From Antedon mediterranea (lineage: Eukaryota > Echinodermata > Crinoidea > Comatulida > Antedonidae), in NCBI RefSeq assembly GCF_964355755.1, contig NC_092676.1, forward strand, positions 12,818,288 through 12,882,287: a stretch of 64,000 nt of DNA. Direction: 5' to 3'. The translations under genes and the position numbers were made by a program. This document shows, one piece after another, positions 11,332-24,231 of this stretch; position 1 is the first letter of the stretch; every line of letters starts with the position of its first letter. The notes under the pieces were generated by a model that searched no databases, had not been told where the DNA came from, and saw nothing but the letters and a program-made list of their open reading frames with translations.

Positions 11332-13144
11332 TTTTCACACAAAAACATCAAAGTGTACAAAATAGCTTCAAATCGCATTTGGAGACGTTTTAGACCATTT
11401 TGTGCATTTCGATGAAACTTGGTTACACAAAAACATCAAAGTGCTTAAAATCACATTTGAAACCGTTTTAGACCATTTTGAGCATTTCGATAAAACTTTT
11501 CACACAAAAAAATCAAAGTGCACAAAATAGCTTCAAATCGCATTTGGGGACGTTTTAGACTATTTTGTGCATTTCGAAAAAAATTGTTAACATAAAAAGA
11601 CCAAAGTGTTTAGAATATCTCCAAATCGCATTTGGAGACGTTTTAAACCATTTTGTGCATTTCGATGGAACTTGGTTACACAAAAACATCAAAGTGCTTA
11701 AAATCACATTTAAAACCGTTTTAGAGCATTTTTAGCATTTCGATAAAACTTTTCACACAAAAACATCAAAGTGTACAAAATAGCTTCAAATCGCATTTAG
11801 AGAGGTTTTAGACAATTTTGTGCATTTCGATAAAACTTTTCACACAAAAACATCAAAGTGTACAAAATAGCTTCAAATTGCATTTAGAGACGTTTTAGAC
11901 CATTTTGTGCATTTCGATAAAACTTTTCACACAAAAACATAAAATTGCACAAAATCGTTTTAAACCATTTTAAATCGTTTTAAACCATTTTGAGCATGTC
12001 GATAAAACTTTTCACAAAAAACATCAAAGTGCACAGAATAGCTTCAAATTGCATTTGGAGACGTTTTAGAGCATTTTGTGCATTTCGATAAAATGTGTTA
12101 ACATAAAAAGACCAAAGTGTTTAGAATATCTTCAAATCACATTTGGAGACGTTTTAGACCATTTTTTGCATTTCGATGAAACTTGGTTACACAAAAACAT
12201 CAAAGTGCTTAAAATCACATTTGAAACCGTTTTAGAGCATTTTGAGCATTTCGATAAAACTTTTCACACAAAAACATCAAAGTGTACAAAATAGCTTCAA
12301 ATCGCATTTAGAGACGTTTTAGACCATTTTTTGCATTTCGATGAAACTTGGTTACACAAAAACATCAAAGTGCTTAAAATCACATTTAAAACCGTTTTAG
12401 AGCATTTTTAGCATTTCGATAAAACTTTTCACACAAAAACATCAAAGTGTACAAAATAGCTTCAAATCGCATTTAGAGAGGTTTTAGACAATTTTGTGCA
12501 TTTCGATAAAACTTTTCACACAAAAACATCAAAGTGTACAAAATAGCTTCAAATTGCATTTAGAGACGTTTTAGACCATTTTGTGCATTTCGATAAAACT
12601 TTTCACACAAAAACATCAAATTGCACAAAATCGTTTTAAACCATTTTAAATCGTTTTAAACCATTTTGAGCATTTCGATAAAACTTTTCACAAAAAACAT
12701 CAAAGTGCACAGAATAGCTTCAAATTGCATTTGGAGACGTTTTAGAGCATTTTGTGCATTTCGATAAAATGTGTTAACATAAAAAGACCAAAGTGTTTAG
12801 AATATCTTCAAATCACATTTGGAGACGTTTTAGACCATTTTTTGCATTTCGATGAAACTTGGTTACACAAAAACATCAAAGTGCTTAAAATCACATTTGA
12901 AACCGTTTTAGAGCATTTTGAGCATTTCGATAAAACTTTTCACACAAAAACATCAAAGTGTACAAAATAGCTTCAAATCGCATTTAGAGACGTTTTAGAC
13001 CATTTTGTGCATTTCGAAAAAATTTGTTAACATAAAAAGACCAAAGTGTTTAGAATATCTCCAAATCGCATTTGGAGACGTTTTAGACCATTTTGTGCAT
13101 TTCGATGAAACTTGGTTACACAAAAACATCAAAGTGCTTAAAAT

Positions 13145-13156
13145 AAAAAAAAATGA
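13145..13156 (+). other. A-rich filler junction in 1825-bp unit 2
   Basis: Same nine-A filler, breakpoints and 33-bp net loss as at 11,320. Its absence from the third unit (around 14,970) and from macro-copy 2 (around 57,600) shows that the break arose within this local expansion and was then copied once. Confidence 0.85.
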
Positions 13157-15015
13157 TTTTCACACAAAAACATCAAAGTGTACAAAATAGCTTCAAATCG
13201 CATTTGGAGACGTTTTAGACCATTTTGTGCATTTCGATGAAACTTGGTTACACAAAAACATCAAAGTGCTTAAAATCACATTTGAAACCGTTTTAGACCA
13301 TTTTGAGCATTTCGATAAAACTTTTCACACAAAAAAATCAAAGTGCACAAAATAGCTTCAAATCGCATTTGGGGACGTTTTAGACTATTTTGTGCATTTC
13401 GAAAAAAATTGTTAACATAAAAAGACCAAAGTGTTTAGAATATCTCCAAATCGCATTTGGAGACGTTTTAAACCATTTTGTGCATTTCGATGGAACTTGG
13501 TTACACAAAAACATCAAAGTGCTTAAAATCACATTTAAAACCGTTTTAGAGCATTTTTAGCATTTCGATAAAACTTTTCACACAAAAACATCAAAGTGTA
13601 CAAAATAGCTTCAAATCGCATTTAGAGAGGTTTTAGACAATTTTGTGCATTTCGATAAAACTTTTCACACAAAAACATCAAAGTGTACAAAATAGCTTCA
13701 AATTGCATTTAGAGACGTTTTAGACCATTTTGTGCATTTCGATAAAACTTTTCACACAAAAACATAAAATTGCACAAAATCGTTTTAAACCATTTTAAAT
13801 CGTTTTAAACCATTTTGAGCATGTCGATAAAACTTTTCACAAAAAACATCAAAGTGCACAGAATAGCTTCAAATTGCATTTGGAGACGTTTTAGAGCATT
13901 TTGTGCATTTCGATAAAATGTGTTAACATAAAAAGACCAAAGTGTTTAGAATATCTTCAAATCACATTTGGAGACGTTTTAGACCATTTTTTGCATTTCG
14001 ATGAAACTTGGTTACACAAAAACATCAAAGTGCTTAAAATCACATTTGAAACCGTTTTAGAGCATTTTGAGCATTTCGATAAAACTTTTCACACAAAAAC
14101 ATCAAAGTGTACAAAATAGCTTCAAATCGCATTTAGAGACGTTTTAGACCATTTTTTGCATTTCGATGAAACTTGGTTACACAAAAACATCAAAGTGCTT
14201 AAAATCACATTTAAAACCGTTTTAGAGCATTTTTAGCATTTCGATAAAACTTTTCACACAAAAACATCAAAGTGTACAAAATAGCTTCAAATCGCATTTA
14301 GAGAGGTTTTAGACAATTTTGTGCATTTCGATAAAACTTTTCACACAAAAACATCAAAGTGTACAAAATAGCTTCAAATTGCATTTAGAGACGTTTTAGA
14401 CCATTTTGTGCATTTCGATAAAACTTTTCACACAAAAACATCAAATTGCACAAAATCGTTTTAAACCATTTTAAATCGTTTTAAACCATTTTGAGCATTT
14501 CGATAAAACTTTTCACAAAAAACATCAAAGTGCACAGAATAGCTTCAAATTGCATTTGGAGACGTTTTAGAGCATTTTGTGCATTTCGATAAAATGTGTT
14601 AACATAAAAAGACCAAAGTGTTTAGAATATCTTCAAATCACATTTGGAGACGTTTTAGACCATTTTTTGCATTTCGATGAAACTTGGTTACACAAAAACA
14701 TCAAAGTGCTTAAAATCACATTTGAAACCGTTTTAGAGCATTTTGAGCATTTCGATAAAACTTTTCACACAAAAACATCAAAGTGTACAAAATAGCTTCA
14801 AATCGCATTTAGAGACGTTTTAGACCATTTTGTGCATTTCGAAAAAATTTGTTAACATAAAAAGACCAAAGTGTTTAGAATATCTCCAAATCGCATTTGG
14901 AGACGTTTTAGACCATTTTGTGCATTTCGATGAAACTTGGTTACACAAAAACATCAAAGTGCTTAAAATCACATTTGAAACCGTTTTAGAGCATTTTTAG
15001 CATTTCGATAATACT

Positions 15016-18000
15016 TTTCACACAAAAACATCAAAGTGTACAAAATAGCTTCAAATCGCATTTGGAGACGTTTTAGACCATTTTGTGCATTTCGATGAAA
15101 CTTGGTTACACAAAAACATCAAAGTGCTTAAAATCACATTTGAAACCGTTTTAGACCATTTTGAGCATTTCGATAAAACTTTTCACACAAAAAAATCAAA
15201 GTGCACAAAATAGCTTCAAATCGCATTTGGAGACGTTTTAGACTATTTTGTGCATTTTGAAAAAATTTGTTAACATAAAAAGACCAAAGTGTTTAGAATA
15301 TCTCCAAATCGCATTTGGAGACGTTTTAAACCATTTTGTGCATTTCGATGGAACTTGGTTACACAAAAACATCAAAGTGCTTAAAATCACATTTAAAACC
15401 GTTTTAGAGCATTTTGAGCATTTCGATAAAACTTTTCACACAAAAACATCAAAGTGTACAAAATAGCTTCAAATCGCATTTAGAGACGTTTTAGACCATT
15501 TTGTGCATTTCGATAAAACTTTTCACACAAAAACATCAAATTGCACAAATAGCTTAATACCGTGTTTGAAATCGTTTTAAACCATTTTGAGCATGTCGAT
15601 AAAACTTTTCACAAAAAAACATCAAAGTGCACAGAATAGCTTCAAATCGCATTTGGAGACGTTTTAAACCATTTTGTGCATTTCGATAAAACTTTTCACA
15701 TAAAAACAACAAAGTGTACAAAATAGCTTCAAATCGCATTTGGAGACGTTTTAGACCATTTTGTGCATTTCGATGAAACTCATCAAAGTGCTTAAAATCA
15801 CATTTGAAACCGTTTTAGAGCATTTTGAGCATTTCGATAAAACTTTTCACACAAAAACATCAAAGTGTACAAAATAGCTTCAAATCACATTTGAAACCGT
15901 TTTAGACCATATTGAGCATTTCGATAAAACTTTTCACACAAAAACATCAAAGTGTACAAAATAGCTTCAAATCGCATTTGGAGACGTTTTAGACCATTTT
16001 GTGTATTTCGATGAAACTTGGTTACACAAAAACATCAAAGTGCTTAAAATCACATTTGAAAGCGTTTTAGAGCATTTTTAGCATTTCGATAATACTTTTC
16101 ACACAAAAACATCAAAGTGTACAAAATAGCTTCAAATCGCATTTGGAGACGTTTTAGACCATTTTGTGCATTTCGATGAAACTTGGTTACACAAAAACAT
16201 CAAAGTGCTTAAAATCACATTTAAAACAGTTTTAGAGCATTTTGAGCATTTCGATAAAACTTTTCACACAAAAACATCAAAGTGTACAAAATAGCTTCAA
16301 ATCGCATTTAAAGAGGTTTTAGACCATTTTGTGCATTTCGATAAAACTTTTCACACAAAAACATCAAAGTGTACAAAATAGCTTCAAATCGCATTTAGAG
16401 ACGTTTTAGACCATCTTGTGCATTTCGATAAAACTTTTCACACAAAAACATCAAATTGCACAAAATAGCTTAATATCGTGTTTGAAAACGTTTTAAACCA
16501 TTTTGAGCATGTCGATAAAACTTTTCACACAAAAATATCAAAGTGCACAGAATATCTTCAAATCGCATTTAGAGACGTTTTAGACCATTTTGTGCATTTC
16601 GAAAAAATTTGTTAACATAAAAAGACCAAAGTGTTTAGAATATCTCCAAATCGCATTTGGAGACGTTTTAGACCATTTTGTGCATTTCAATGAAACTTGG
16701 TTACACAAAAACATCAAAGTGCTTAAAATCACATTTGAAACCGTTTTAGAGCATTTTTAGCATTTCGATAATACTTTTCACACAAAAACATCAAAGTGTA
16801 CAAAATAGCTTCAAATCGCATTTAGAGAGGTTTTAGACCATTTTGGGCATTTCGATAAAACTTTTCACACAAAAACATCAAAGTGTACAAAATAGCTTCA
16901 AATCGCATTTAGAGACGTTTTAGACCATTTTGTGCATTTCGATAAAACTTTTCACACAAAAACATCAAATTGCACAAAATAGCTTAATACCGTGTTTGAA
17001 ATCGTTTTAAACCATTTTGAGCATGTCGATAAAACTTTTCACAAAAAAACATCAAAGTGCACAGAATAGCTTCAAATCGCATTTGGAGACGTTTTAAACC
17101 ATTTTGAGCATTTCGATAAAACTTTTCACACAAAAACATCAAAGTGTACAAAATAGCTTCAAATCGCATTTAGAGAGGTTTTAGACCATTTTGTGCATTT
17201 CGATAAAACTTTTCACACAAAAACATCAAATTGCACAAAATAGCTTAATATCGTGTTTGAAAACGTTTTAAACCATTTTGAGCATGTCGATAAAACTTTT
17301 CACACAAAAATATCAAAGCGCACAGAATATCTTCAAATCGCATTTAGAGACGTTTTAGAGCATTTTGTGCATTTCGAAAAAATTTGTTAACATAAAAAGA
17401 CCAAAGTGTTTAGAATATCTCCAAATCGCATTTGGAGACGTTTTAGACCATTTTGTGCATTTCGATGAAACTTGATTACACAAAAACATCAAAGTGCTTA
17501 AAATCACATTTAAAACCGTTTTAGAGCGTTTTGAGCATTTCGATAAACTTTTCACACAAAAACATCAAAGTGCACAAAATAGCTTCAAATCGCATTTAGA
17601 GATGTTTTAGACCATTTTGTGCATTTCGATAAAACTTTTCACACAAAAACATCAAATTGCACAAAATAGCTTAATATCGTGTTTGAAATCGTTTTAAACC
17701 ATTTTGAGCATGTCGATAAAACTTTTCACACAAAAACATCAAAGTGCACAGAATATCTTCAAATCGCATTTAGAGACGTTTTAGACCATTTTGTGCATTT
17801 CGAAAAAATTTGTTAACATAAAAAGACCAAAGTGTTTAGAATATCTCCAAATCGCATTTGGAGACGTTTTAGACCATTTTGTGCATTTCGATGAAACTTG
17901 GTTACACAAAAACATCAAAGTGCTTAAAATCACATTTGAAACAGTTTTAGAGCATTTTGAGCATTTCGATAAAACTTTTCACACAAAAACATCAAAGTGT

Positions 18001-18661
18001 ACAAAATAGCTTCAAATCACATTTGAAACCGTTTTAGACCATTTTGAGCATTTCGATAAAACTTTTCACACAAAAACATCAAAGTGTACAAAATAGCTTC
18101 AAATCGCATTTGGAGACGTTTTAGACCATTTTGTGCATTTCGATGAAACTTGGTTACACAAAAACATCAAAGTGCTTAAAATCACATTTGAAACCGTTTT
18201 AGACCATTTTGAGCATTTCGATAAAACTTTTCACACAAAAAAATCAAAGTGCACAAAATAGCTTCAAATCGCATTTGGAGACGTTTTAGACTATTTTGTG
18301 CATTTCGAAAAAATTTGTTAACATAAAAAGACCAAAGTGTTTAGAATATCTCCAAATCGCATTTGGAGACGTTTTAAACCATTTTGTGCATTTCGATGGA
18401 ACTTGGTTACACAAAAACATCAAAGTGCTTAAAATCACATTTAAAACCGTTTTAGAGCATTTTGAGCATTTCGATAAAACTTTTCACACAAAAACATCAA
18501 AGTGTACAAAATAGCTTCAAATCGCATTTAGAGACGTTTTAGACCATTTTGTGCATTTTGATAAAACTTTTCACACAAAAACATCAAATTGCACAAAATA
18601 GCTTAATATTGTGTTTGAAAACGTTTTAAACCATTTTGAGCATGTCGATAAAACTTTTCAC
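15016..18661 (+). repeat. Module D, macro-copy 1
   Basis: Mixed class a-d monomers matching 57,643-61,4xx and beyond: spacing 42,627 bp for 15,248-17,1xx, then 43,819 bp for 17,355-18,7xx. The step of 1192 bp equals a tandem duplication present only in macro-copy 2. It carries a 14-bp deletion at 15,780. Parts recur at 22,614-23,7xx, 29,580-31,3xx and 38,636-39,290. Confidence 0.82.
15771..15790 (+). other. 14-bp deletion in a class a monomer
   Basis: GATGAAACT joins directly to CATCAAAGTG between 15,780 and 15,781; the bases TGGTTACACAAAAA of class a are absent. The same join is found at 58,407/58,408, but the related segment at 29,750-29,770 is intact. It is a useful lineage marker for the macro-duplication. 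Confidence 0.88.
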
Positions 18662-21575
18662 ACAAAAATATCAAAGTGCCCAGAATATCTTCAAATCGCA
18701 TTTAGAGACGTTTTAGACCATTTTGTGCATTTCGAAAAAATTTGTTAACATAAAAAGACCAAAGTGTTTAGATTATCTCCAAATCGCATTTGGAGACGTT
18801 TTAGACCATTTTGTGTTTTTCGAAAAAACTTTTCACACAAAAACATCAAAGTGTACAAAATTGCTTCAAATCGCATTTAGAGAGGTTTTAGACCATTTTG
18901 TGCATTTCGATAAAACTTTTCACACAAAAACATCAAAGTGCACAGAATATCTTAATACCGTGTCTGAAATCGTTTTAAACCATTTTGAGCATGTCGATAA
19001 AACTTTTCACACAAAAACATCAAAGTGCACAGAATATCTTCAAATCGCATTTAGAGACGTTTTAGACCATTTTGTGCATTTCGAAAAAATTTGTTAACAT
19101 AAAAAGACCAAAGTGTTTAGAATATCTCCAAATCGCATTTGGAGACGTTTTAGACCATTTTGTGCATTTCGATGAAACTTGGTTACACAAAAACATCAAA
19201 GTGCTTAAAATCACATTTGAAACCGTTTTAGAGCATTTTGAGCATTTCGATAAAACTTTTCACACAAAAACATCAAAGTGTACAAAATAGCTTCAAATCA
19301 CATTTGAAACCGTTTTAGACCATTTTGAGCATTTCGATAAAACTTTTCACACAAAAACATCAAAGTGTACAGAATAACTTCAAATCGCATTTGGAGACGT
19401 TTTAGACCATTTTGTGCATTTCGATGAAACTTGGTTACACAAAAACATCAAAGTGCTTAAAATCACATTTGAAACCGTTTTAGAGCATTTTTAACATTTC
19501 GATAATACTTTTCACACAAAAACATCAAAGTGTACAAAATAGCTTCAAATCGCATTTGGAGACGTTTTAGACCATTTTGTGCATTTCGATGAAACTTGGT
19601 TACACAAAAACATCAAAGTGCTTAAAATCACATTTGAAACCGTTTTAGAGCATTTTGAGCATTTCGATAAAACTTTTCACACAAAAAAATCAAAGTGCAC
19701 AAAATAGCTTCAAATCGCATTTGGAGAGGTTTTAGACCATTTTGTGCATTTCGATAAAACTTTTCACACAAAAACATCAAAGTGTACAAAATAGCTTCAA
19801 ATCGCATTTAGAGACGTTTTAGACCATTTTGTGCATTTCGATGAAACTTGGTTACACAAAAACATCAAAGTGCTTAAAATCACATTTAAAACCGTTTTAG
19901 AGCGTTTTGAGCATTTCGATAAACTTTTTACACAAAAACATCAAAGTGCACAAAATAGCTTCAAATCGCATTTAGGGATGTTTTAGACCATTTTGTGCAT
20001 TTCGATAAAACTTTTCACACAAAAACATCAAATTGCACAAAATAGCTTAATACCGTGTTTGAAATCATTTTAAACCATTTTGAGCATGTCGATAAAACTT
20101 TTCACACAAAAATATCAAAGTGCCCAGAATATCTTCAAATCGCATTTAGAGACGTTTTAGACCATTTTGTGCATTTCGAAAAAATTTGTTAACATAAAAA
20201 GACCAAAGTGTTTAGATTATCTCCAAATCGCATTTGGAGACGTTTTAGACCATTTTGTGTTTTTCGAAAAAACTTTTCACACAAAAACATCAAAGTGTAC
20301 AAAATTGCTTCAAATCGCATTTAGAGAGGTTTTAGACCATTTTGTGCATTTCGATAAAACTTTTCACACAAAAACATCAAAGTGCACAGAATATCTTAAT
20401 ACCGTGTCTGAAATCGTTTTAAACCATTTTGAGCATGTCGATAAAACTTTTAACACAAAAACATCAAAGTGCACAGAATATCTTCAAATCGCATTTAGAG
20501 ACGTTTTAGACCATTTTGTGCATTTCGATGAAACTTGGTTACACAAAAACATCAAAGTGCTTAAAATCACATTTGAAACCGTTTTAGAGCATTTTTAGCA
20601 TTTCGATAATACTTTTCACACAAAAACATCAAAGTGTACAAAATAGCTTCAAATCGCATTTGGAGACGTTTTAGACCATTTTGTGCATTTCGATGAAACT
20701 TGGTTACACAAAAACATCAAAGTGCTTAAAATCACATTTGAAACCGTTTTAGACCATTTAGAGCATTTCGATAAAACTTTTCACACAAAAAAATCAAAGT
20801 GCACAAAATAGCTTCAAATCGCATTTGGGGACGTTTTAGACTATTTTGTGCATTTCGAAAAAAATTGTTAACATAAAAAGACCAAAGTGTTTAGAATATC
20901 TCCAAATCGCATTTGGAGACGTTTTAAACCATTTTGTGCATTTCGATGGAACTTGGTTACACAAAAACATCAAAGTGCTTAAAATCACATTTAAAACCGT
21001 TTTAGAGCATTTTTAGCATTTCGATAAAACTTTTCACACAAAAACATCAAAGTGTACAAAATAGCTTCAAATCGCATTTAGAGAGGTTTTAGACAATTTT
21101 GTGCATTTCGATAAAACTTTTCACACAAAAACATCAAAGTGTACAAAATAGCTTCAAATTGCATTTAGAGACGTTTTAGACCATTTTGTGCATTTCGATA
21201 AAACTTTTCACACAAAAACATAAAATTGCACAAAATCGTTTTAAACCATTTTAAATCGTTTTAAACCATTTTGAGCATGTCGATAAAACTTTTCACAAAA
21301 AACATCAAAGTGCACAGAATAGCTTCAAATTGCATTTGGAGACGTTTTAGAGCATTTTGTGCATTTCGATAAAATGTGTTAACATAAAAAGACCAAAGTG
21401 TTTAGAATATCTTCAAATCACATTTGGAGACGTTTTAGACCATTTTTTGCATTTCGATGAAACTTGGTTACACAAAAACATCAAAGTGCTTAAAATCACA
21501 TTTGAAACCGTTTTAGAGCATTTTGAGCATTTCGATAAAACTTTTCACACAAAAACATCAAAGTGTACAAAATAG
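18662..21575 (+). repeat. 1444-bp partial duplication
   Basis: The segment around CAAAGTGCCC (18,672) and the class c landmark at 18,723 recur 1444 bp later (20,116 and 20,167) and agree for about 420 bp. After that the second copy passes straight to a class a monomer near 20,525, so it lacks the class c monomer present near 19,075. This leaves a 143-codon open frame (20,167-20,598), the longest in the array. Macro-copy 2 has only the second form (62,542). The tail (20,640-21,575) is a 676-type segment. Confidence 0.82.
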
Positions 21576-22613
21576 CTTCAAATCGCATTTAGAGACGTTT
21601 TAGACCATTTTTTGCATTTCGATGAAACTTGGTTACACAAAAACATCAAAGTGCTTAAAATCACATTTAAAACCGTTTTAGAGCATTTTTAACATTTCGA
21701 TAAAACTTTTCACACAAAAACATCAAAGTGTACAAAATAGCTTCAAATCGCATTTAGAGAGGTTTTAGACAATTTTGTGCATTTCGATAAAACTTCTCAC
21801 ACAAAAACATCAAAGTGTACAAAATAGCTTCAAATTGCATTTAGAGACGTTTTAGACCATTTTGTGCATTTCGATAAAACTTTTCACACAAAAACATCAA
21901 ATTGCACAAAATCGTTTTAAACCATTTTAAATCGTTTTAAACCATTTTGAGCATTTCGATAAAACTTTTCACAAAAAACATCAAAGTGTTTAGAATATCT
22001 TCAAATCACATTTGGAGACGTTTTAGACCATTTTTTGCATTTCGATGAAACTTGGTTACACAAAAACATCAAAGTGCTTAAAATCACATTTGAAACCGTT
22101 TTAGAGCATTTTGAGCATTTCGATAAAACTTTTCACACAAAAACATCAAAGTGTACAAAATAGCTTCAAATCGCATTTAGAGACGTTTTAGACCATTTTG
22201 TGCATTTCGAAAAAATTTGTTAACATAAAAAGACCAAAGTGTTTAGAATATCTCCAAATCGCATTTGGAGACGTTTTAGACCATTTTGTGCATTTCGATG
22301 AAACTTGGTTACACAAAAACATCAAAGTGCTTAAAATCACATTTGAAACCGTTTTAGAGCATTTTTAGCATTTCGATAATACTTTTCACACAAAAACATC
22401 AGTGTACAAAATAGCTTCAAATCGCATTTGGAGACGTTTTAGACCATTTTGTGCATTTCGATGAAACTTGGTTACACAAAAACATCAAAGTGCTTAAAAT
22501 CACATTTGAAACCGTTTTAGACCATTTTGAGCATTTCGATAAGACTTTTCACACAAAAAAATCAAAGTGCACAAAATAGCTTCAAATCGCATTTGGAGAC
22601 GTTTTAGACTATT
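21576..22613 (+). repeat. Shortened 676-pair and link to module D
   Basis: 21,576-22,142 is the second member of a 676-bp pair reduced by one 88-bp monomer at 21,982. From about 22,143 the sequence follows 14,777-15,247 at a spacing of 7,366 bp. A small loss changes CATCAAAGTG to CATCAGTG at 22,398-22,405. No gene is present. Confidence 0.78.
21982..21988 (+). other. Single-monomer deletion at CAAAGTG
   Basis: Here CAAAGTG is followed by TTTAGAATATC, whereas in the partner unit CAAAGTG is followed by CACAGAATAGC and the TTTAGAATATC form appears 88 bp later (21,394-21,400). The loss is exactly one class c-length monomer, with the join inside the shared CAAAGTG, as expected from unequal exchange or slippage between adjacent monomers. 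Confidence 0.85.
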
Positions 22614-24231
22614 TTGTGCATTTTGAAAAAATTTGTTAACATAAAAAGACCAAAGTGTTTAGAATATCTCCAAATCGCATTTGGAGACGTTTTAAACCAT
22701 TTTGTGCATTTCGATGGAACTTGGTTACACAAAAACATCAAAGTGCTTAAAATCACATTTAAAACCGTTTTAGAGCATTTTGAGCATTTCGATAAAACTT
22801 TTCACACAAAAACATCAAAGTGTACAAAATAGCTTCAAATCGCATTTAGAGAGGTTTTAGACCATTTTGTGCATTTCGATAAAACTTTTCACACAAAAAC
22901 ATCAAAGTGTACAAAATAGCTTCAAATCGCATTTAGAGACGTTTTAGACCATTTTGTGCATTTCGATAAAACTTTTCACACAAAAACACCAAATTGCACA
23001 AAATAGCTTAATACCGTGTTTGAAATCGTTTTAAACCATTTTGAGCATGTCGATAAAACTTTTCACAAAAAAACATCAAAGTGCACAGAATAGCTTCAAA
23101 TCGCATTTGGAGACGTTTTAAACCATTTTGAGCATTTCGATAAAACTTTTCACACAAAAACATCAAAGTGTACAAAATAGCTTCAAATCGCATTTAGAGA
23201 GGTTTTAGACCATTTTGTGCATTTCGATAAAACTTTTCACACAAAAACATCAAATTGCACAAAATAGCTTAATATCGTGTTTGAAAACGTTTTAAACCAT
23301 TTTGAGCATGTCGATAAAACTTTTCACACAAAAATATCAAAGCGCACAGAATATCTTCAAATCGCATTTAGAGACGTTTTAGACCATTTTGTGCATTTCG
23401 AAAATATTTGTTAACATAAAAAGACCAAAGCGTTTAGAATATCTCCAAATCGCATTTGGAGACGTTTTAGACCATTTTGTGCATTTCGATGAAACTTGGT
23501 TACACAAAAACATCAAAGTGCTTAAAATCACATTTAAAACCGTTTTAGAGCGTTTTGAGCATTTCGATAAACTTTTCACACAAAAACATCAAAGTGCACA
23601 AAATAGCTTCAAATCGCATTTAGAGATGTTTTAGACCATTTTGTGCATTTCGATAAAACTTTTCACACAAAAACATCAAATTGCACAAAATAGCTTAATA
23701 CCGTGTTTGAAATCGTTTTAAACCATTTTGAGCATGTCGATAAAACTTTTCACACAAAAACATCAAAGTGTACAAAATAGCTTCAAATCGCATTTAGAGA
23801 GGTTTTAGACCATTTTGTGCATTTCGATAAAACTTTTCACACAAAAACATCAAAGTGTACAAAATAGCTTCAAATCGCATTTGGAGACGTTTTAGACCAT
23901 TTTGTGCATTTCGATGAAACTTGGTTACACAAAAACATCAAAGTGCTTAAAATTACATTTGAAAGCGTTTTAGAGCATTTTGAGCATTTCGATAATACTT
24001 TTCACACAAAAACATCAAAGTGTACAAAATAGCTTCAAATCGCATTTGGAGACGTTTTAGACCATTTTGTGCATTTCGATGAAACTTGGTTACACAAAAA
24101 CATCAAAGTGCTTAAAATCACATTTGAAACCGTTTTAGACCATTTTGAGCGTTTCGATAAAACTTTTCACACAAAAATATCAAAGTGCACAGAATATCTT
24201 CAAATCGCATTTAGAGACGTTTTAGACCATT
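22614..24231 (+). repeat. Module D segment in the mosaic region
   Basis: 22,614-22,832 matches 15,248-15,466. 23,008-23,7xx matches 16,984-17,7xx at a spacing of 6,024 bp. 23,8xx-24,16x resembles 45,5xx-45,85x, sharing TTAAAATTACATTTGAAAGC. It is thus a D segment with an internal loss, joined to an A-type segment. Confidence 0.72.

Larger units (their letters stand above)
9541..15015 (+). repeat. 1825-bp unit, three tandem copies
   Basis: Units at 9,541-11,365, 11,366-13,190 and 13,191 to about 15,015. Landmarks step by exactly 1825 bp: 10,251, 12,076, 13,901 and 10,927, 12,752, 14,577. Each unit holds one 676-bp pair. The first two units end in an A-rich repaired junction (11,320 and 13,145); the third has the intact monomer. 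Macro-copy 2 has a single unit, which explains a 3,650-bp drop in spacing (two units). Confidence 0.9.

Noticed and set aside
20167-20598. 143-codon open frame, and similar 61-124 codon frames on both strands, as protein genes
   Set aside because: They are translations of the satellite, start at any ATG in ATTTTGTGCATTTCG-type contexts, repeat with the monomer, overlap antisense frames and have no codon or domain signal. The variation follows monomer classes, not codons.
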